A model generated the notes under the pieces. The model was not told where the DNA came from. It made no database searches and saw only the letters and a list, made by a program, of their open reading frames with translations. A DNA stretch of 42,461 nt from Winogradskyella haliclonae (GTDB lineage: Bacteria > Bacteroidota > Bacteroidia > Flavobacteriales > Flavobacteriaceae). The stretch spans positions 1-42,461 of the forward strand of contig NZ_BMDQ01000006.1 in assembly GCF_014635865.1 (NCBI RefSeq). The letters are read 5' to 3'. The translations under genes and the position numbers were made by a program. Within the stretch, counting starts at the first letter, position 1. Each line of letters opens with the position of its first letter. Shown here in pieces: positions 39,075 through 42,461 of this stretch.

Positions 39075-40757
39075 ATGAAAAAAAATACTACCTTATTTAT
39101 AGTATATTTTCTACTCATTTCTTTTTCCTATTCTCAAAATCTTGAATCAACTATAAAGGAAGAGTTTGAGAAGCTAAAGCTCGTATCAATACCTAATTTC
39201 GATGTTGACTTAGAAATATCCGATTATGGTAAAATGATTTCCTTAAGAGAGGAGCAAAAAATAATTTTTAGTAAGGAACAGTTTTCAAAATTTGCTGCTA
39301 ATCTGAGTTATCAAAGTAGGGAATATTTAGTCCGCATCTTACTAGCTCACGAGTTAGCTCATCAATTTCAATTTAATTGGTATAAAGGTAAAATTGAACT
39401 ACAGGACACTCCTATACTAAGAATGTTACTTGAAGAGCAAGCAGATATACTATCAGGTTATTGCTTTGGGTACTTATTGATTCTTGATAATATTGCGGAG
39501 AATAATTTTAGCTTAATAGGAGCAGGCGGTGAAGACTTTAATATTGATGACATTTATTCCTTATTTGAATTAATATTAGAGATTGGTGTAGAGGAAAATA
39601 CAATCGGAACTCACCCATCAAGAAATGACCGTTTGATGGGGTTTAAATTGGGTATGGATATTGGCATGATTCAATATTTGAAACAATTTGCGAAATCCAA
39701 ACCTCATTTATATACCAGAAATGATATAGAAAAATTTAACAGGAGTTTAAAAGAAGCATATGAGATACATGATTATGATTATCTAAAAGAAAATATTTTT
39801 AATTGGTCTTATAAAATCTCTAAAAAGATTATAAATGTCGATACTGAAGCCGTTAAGAGCATTGTTTTCATGAATGACCCTAAAAAACAAAGAATTAAAT
39901 GGCATACAACAATTGATTATCCTTTTGTGGATTATGACTTTGATTATATTAATATTTCTGAAAAGCCTATATATGTTGAAATGGAGATATACACTTCGCA
40001 TGTTGATAGAAAAGATAAAAAGCTTGAAAAATACCACTCTAAAAGAAATTCGGATATATTTAAGTTTGTTATTAATCCAAAAAAAATTAAAAACATCAAA
40101 GGACGATTAAGGTGGGATAAGATGAAAAATGATGATTTTGATTTAACTGCACTTCCAAATGAAAAAATGCCTAGAATAGTTTTCCCTTCTATTCAAACTA
40201 ATAGTGCATGGATATCATGTTCTTTTATTGATGAAAAACCATCAACACAGACTAGTCAAGAAGTAATTGATTTTCTATCCTTTGGTAAAATAAAGGACAA
40301 ATCAATTTCAAAATTTAAATTAGGTCGAAAAATATTAAGTATAATAAGCGACTTTAAATATAAGCCCAAGAAGCTTTCAGTTGGAACAGGACAATATAGA
40401 GAGACCAATAACCCTCATCCATTAATCACTTATAATTCTCCTGTTGTTTTCGATAATAGAACTCAAAATAAAATGAAATATATTTTTCATAAAAAAACTG
40501 AGCTCTATTCTGACTCGTTCGTTATAGAATATGATGACTTTAATAGTAAAAGCAATGCTGTAAATAAATTCAATACAATTATTGACGCATTTGATTTAGC
40601 TCTTAATAAATACACTAAAGAGGTTGATATTTTTAATGAAGATGAAAGAGTTATAACTTACATTAAAGATAATTTATATATTGAAGTGGCTGTTTATAAA
40701 TTCAGATATAGGGATTCGAATGAATATTTTTGGAGATTAGAAATTGAAATAACATAA
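39075..40757 (+). CDS. Secreted zinc metallopeptidase-like protein (HELAH)
   Basis: About 560 residues. The start MKKNTTLFIVYFLLISFSYS gives a good signal peptide; an ATG at 39051 is in frame upstream and would bury it. LLAHELAHQFQF is a clear HExxH motif, with LEEQADILSGY about 30 residues later supplying the Glu/Asp ligand, and THPSRNDRLMG resembles the HPxxxxR region of M48-like peptidases. The C-terminal 350 residues are beta-rich and unknown, perhaps a binding domain. It would work in the periplasm or outside the cell. It may be an effector or a peptidase that processes RHS products. The metallopeptidase class is well supported by two motifs. Confidence 0.75.
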   Translation: MKKNTTLFIVYFLLISFSYSQNLESTIKEEFEKLKLVSIPNFDVDLEISDYGKMISLREEQKIIFSKEQFSKFAANLSYQSREYLVRILLAHELAHQFQFNWYKGKIELQDTPILRMLLEEQADILSGYCFGYLLILDNIAENNFSLIGAGGEDFNIDDIYSLFELILEIGVEENTIGTHPSRNDRLMGFKLGMDIGMIQYLKQFAKSKPHLYTRNDIEKFNRSLKEAYEIHDYDYLKENIFNWSYKISKKIINVDTEAVKSIVFMNDPKKQRIKWHTTIDYPFVDYDFDYINISEKPIYVEMEIYTSHVDRKDKKLEKYHSKRNSDIFKFVINPKKIKNIKGRLRWDKMKNDDFDLTALPNEKMPRIVFPSIQTNSAWISCSFIDEKPSTQTSQEVIDFLSFGKIKDKSISKFKLGRKILSIISDFKYKPKKLSVGTGQYRETNNPHPLITYNSPVVFDNRTQNKMKYIFHKKTELYSDSFVIEYDDFNSKSNAVNKFNTIIDAFDLALNKYTKEVDIFNEDERVITYIKDNLYIEVAVYKFRYRDSNEYFWRLEIEIT

Positions 40758-40773
40758 CTTAATAATGATTAAA

Positions 40774-41427
40774 ATGAGAAAGCATATATGTATTTACCTA
40801 ATGATTATCCCAATCTGGTCTTTTTCTCAAACTGTAGTAAAAGATAATTTCTATGAGGTTGCATTTAAAACACAACAGACAATGACCTACTTAGCAGAAT
40901 CAATATATAAAACCAATAGTGTTGAACTCAGAAATTCTTTTGTTGAGTTAGAAGAAACCCACAACCGTTTATTTAAAATTTTAGTGGATTACTCAGAATC
41001 AGATAATGTTATTAGTGAGGATTATTTACTTTCTCTTGAAAATTCGCAAAAAGTATTAGAAGAGTTATCCAATCCATTCGAAGATATAAAGGCCTCATTA
41101 AGACTATTTGAAGCAATCAAGTATGACTATAAAGCTAAATTACAGTCTATAGATTACGGAATTAGTATCAGTATAAATGAAAAAGTAAAAGTCACAGTCA
41201 AAACCACCAAGTCTAGTGGTTATTTTGCTTACATTAAGTACTCATCTGATGAAAATATTAATATTAAGCGATTACGATTTAATAACCCAACTAATAATGC
41301 TGAAAGATATTTGTCCCCAGGCTATTATATAATATGGGTAGAAAAGGATAATAATAAAAGTAAAGAAAGATTTATCGAGATTACTAGCACAAATGAAGAC
41401 CAGAACACCATTTATTTTGAACTTTAA
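40774..41427 (+). CDS. Secreted hypothetical protein
   Basis: About 217 residues from MRKHICIYLMIIPIWSFSQT, with a signal peptide cleaved near SFSQ. The N-terminal two thirds is helical (RNSFVELEETHNRLFKILVD, SLENSQKVLEELSNPFEDIK). The last 80 residues look like an immunoglobulin-type beta domain (KVTVKTTKSSGYFAYIKYSS, YYIIWVEKDNNKSKERFIEI). It is 16 bp after the metallopeptidase gene and 6 bp before the next, so it is part of one operon. The role may be as a partner or inhibitor of the peptidase; no direct evidence. Confidence 0.6.
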   Translation: MRKHICIYLMIIPIWSFSQTVVKDNFYEVAFKTQQTMTYLAESIYKTNSVELRNSFVELEETHNRLFKILVDYSESDNVISEDYLLSLENSQKVLEELSNPFEDIKASLRLFEAIKYDYKAKLQSIDYGISISINEKVKVTVKTTKSSGYFAYIKYSSDENINIKRLRFNNPTNNAERYLSPGYYIIWVEKDNNKSKERFIEITSTNEDQNTIYFEL

Positions 41428-41433
41428 ACAGTT

Positions 41434-42033
41434 ATGATAGTTGAAAAATTTAAAAATGCTTGGAAAGAAATTACTCTTTTAAGTACATGGATAGCGACAG
41501 TAGTAGGCACATTTATTATCCCATTACCTTCATGGACCAACAGTCCAAACACATCTCAATTTTATATCAAGTTTATAATATTTTTTGCCACAATCATAGC
41601 GGGCTTTTTAATATTACACACGTTTAGAAAAAAAATAGCTAAGTATTGGTCAAAGTTATCTGTAATATTTTTTTTATTTCTGACTTTAACTACAATTTTC
41701 TATTACTATTTTAGAGAAACTGCAACATTACCTTACGAAGGTAAAGATATTATTATTGGTGATGTCAGAATTGCTAATGACCCACTTACCAAAATTGAAA
41801 ATAATGGAAACTTTCCTGTTAGTAGGACAGATATCATGAAACATTTTCAAGGAGAAAGTGAAAGGGTTTGGACTAAAGAAAGTATAAATAAAAATAGGAT
41901 AATTTTAATCTTATTATTAGCGATAACATATACAATAGCAGCCTGCTTTATTATTTCCTTTTGTAATCTATTTATTTTATACAAAGAAAATAATCAATCT
42001 AAGGTCTCTAAAAAGAAAAAACCGCAGACCTAA
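41434..42033 (+). CDS. Hypothetical integral membrane protein
   Basis: A 199-residue protein with about four transmembrane helices (TWIATVVGTFIIPLP, YIKFIIFFATIIAGFLIL, LSVIFFLFLTLTTIFYYYF and RIILILLLAITYTIAACFI). A hydrophilic loop between the third and last (PYEGKDIIIGDVRIANDPLT) probably faces the periplasm. The C-terminal tail is Lys-rich. It is the last gene of the 38482-42033 operon. It could be an immunity protein for a membrane-active effector in the same cassette, inferred from context only. Confidence 0.6.
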   Translation: MIVEKFKNAWKEITLLSTWIATVVGTFIIPLPSWTNSPNTSQFYIKFIIFFATIIAGFLILHTFRKKIAKYWSKLSVIFFLFLTLTTIFYYYFRETATLPYEGKDIIIGDVRIANDPLTKIENNGNFPVSRTDIMKHFQGESERVWTKESINKNRIILILLLAITYTIAACFIISFCNLFILYKENNQSKVSKKKKPQT

Positions 42034-42080
42034 AATGTCTACTTTTTTAAAATAACTTATCCTTAAAAGAATTTGATGTT
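42032..42080 (+). repeat. RHS-flank dispersed repeat, degenerate copy
   Basis: TGTCTACTTTTTTAAAATAA followed by CTTATCCTTAAAAGAATTTG is a decayed first half of the family sequence, directly after the stop of the 41434 gene. No terminal hairpin remains. Confidence 0.45.
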
Positions 42081-42370
42081 AAATAGATTGGGCTCAAATT
42101 TATCATATCTAAATACCGCTCTGCTACGTCCAAAGCACTTTTGAAATAACCTTTCCCATTTAAGGGAATTGATATAGAAACGCTCGTATTAACTACGGGC
42201 GTTTTTTATAACAAAGGAAAATCCACAAAATAACTAAGGGAAATCCACAATGTCATTATTCTACTGAAAACTAATTTTATAGAGATGCTATGAACCATAG
42301 TATTAAACACCAACTATAAGTTTTATTCGATGAGAACATTATTAAGTTCTCTATCATTAATCCAAAAATC
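42034..42370 (+). other. Intergenic region at the right edge
   Basis: Contains a degenerate and a good repeat copy, then two near-identical short stretches (GGAAAATCCACAA and GGGAAATCCACAA, about 42217 and 42239). No gene is seen. Confidence 0.5.
42121..42208 (+). repeat. RHS-flank dispersed repeat, copy 5, ending in a terminator hairpin
   Basis: CTGCTACGTCCAAAGCACTT, the TCCC..GGGA mini-hairpin, GATATAGAAACGCTCGTATT and the closing ACGGGCGTTTTTT. It is the most complete copy with copies 3 and 4 and shares their + orientation. Confidence 0.8.
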
Positions 42371-42461
42371 ATGAGATACATTAATAGTTTATTTTTAGAA
42401 TTTATAAGAAAACAATTATGGGTTTTTATAATAATTGGTTTTAGTTTTGGATATAGTCAAA
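42371..42461 (+). CDS. Start of a secreted protein gene, cut by the window end
   Basis: ATG at 42371 opens MRYINSLFLEFIRKQLWVFI and then IIGFSFGYSQ, a plausible signal peptide that reaches the window edge without a stop. The next cassette of the RHS flank, or another RHS gene, probably begins here. Only 30 codons are visible, so nothing more can be said. Confidence 0.5.
   Translation, partial: MRYINSLFLEFIRKQLWVFIIIGFSFGYSQ

Overview
The window looks like chromosomal DNA of a marine-type member of the Bacteroidota, probably Flavobacteriaceae. Supporting signs are the AT-rich sequence, the near absence of Shine-Dalgarno leaders, TAnnTTTG-type -7 promoter boxes, many lipoproteins with signal peptides ending in SC, and RHS proteins of the YYPFGLKHKGYNN type. 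No rRNA, tRNA, CRISPR array or IS transposase was found. Genus-level placement is not possible from the sequence alone. LAYOUT. (1) 1-3150 and 35060-42461 are two halves of an RHS polymorphic-toxin locus. The left half has the 3' end of an RHS gene with an HELVH zinc-peptidase-like tip, then a lipoprotein that is a candidate immunity protein. The right half starts with an orphan RHS core fragment carrying a different tip (ADP-ribosyltransferase-like), followed by a zinc-ribbon candidate immunity gene and further cassettes of small lipoproteins, membrane proteins and a secreted HELAH metallopeptidase. A dispersed repeat of about 80 bp that ends in a terminator hairpin occurs only in these flanks and punctuates the cassettes (five good copies, two decayed). 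(2) 3197-4473 is a compact RiPP-like pair: a precursor ending in TCGLGC and a radical SAM enzyme with a shortened SPASM/Twitch region. (3) About 4650-33250 is an integrative, probably mobilizable element. It carries small hypotheticals, an orphan Dam-type methylase, a HerA/VirD4-like ATPase, a tyrosine integrase, a replication initiator with iteron-like repeats upstream, a mobilization block (coiled-coil membrane protein, VWA-like lipoprotein, coupling protein, MobC-like protein, relaxase) and, at its right end, an operon of a degenerate helicase-like protein plus two tyrosine recombinases. I see no VirB4 or mating-pair genes, so transfer would depend on another element. (4) The element carries two candidate defence operons: a 947-residue STAND NTPase with helical repeats next to a 2H phosphoesterase (10830-14270), and a 1018-residue P-loop NTPase with a C-terminal TIR domain next to a degenerate PD-(D/E)XK-like protein (24969-28878). 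(5) 33545-34945 looks like a tripartite toxin-antitoxin-chaperone (TAC) module: HigB-like toxin, HTH antitoxin and SecB-like chaperone. HOW IT FITS TOGETHER. The integrase, Rep and Mob genes would move and maintain the element. The STAND/2H and TIR-NTPase operons and the methylase are its likely host-benefit cargo, and the TAC module would stabilise it. Its position between two homologous RHS core segments suggests insertion into, or expansion of, an RHS cassette array. The most unusual observations are the two NTPase operons, an exact A AAA AAG slippery heptamer at the point where the relaxase frame breaks, a run of five adjacent hairpins just after the mobilization block, and the repeat family in the RHS flanks. 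All functional statements come from reading motifs by eye; no homology search was run.
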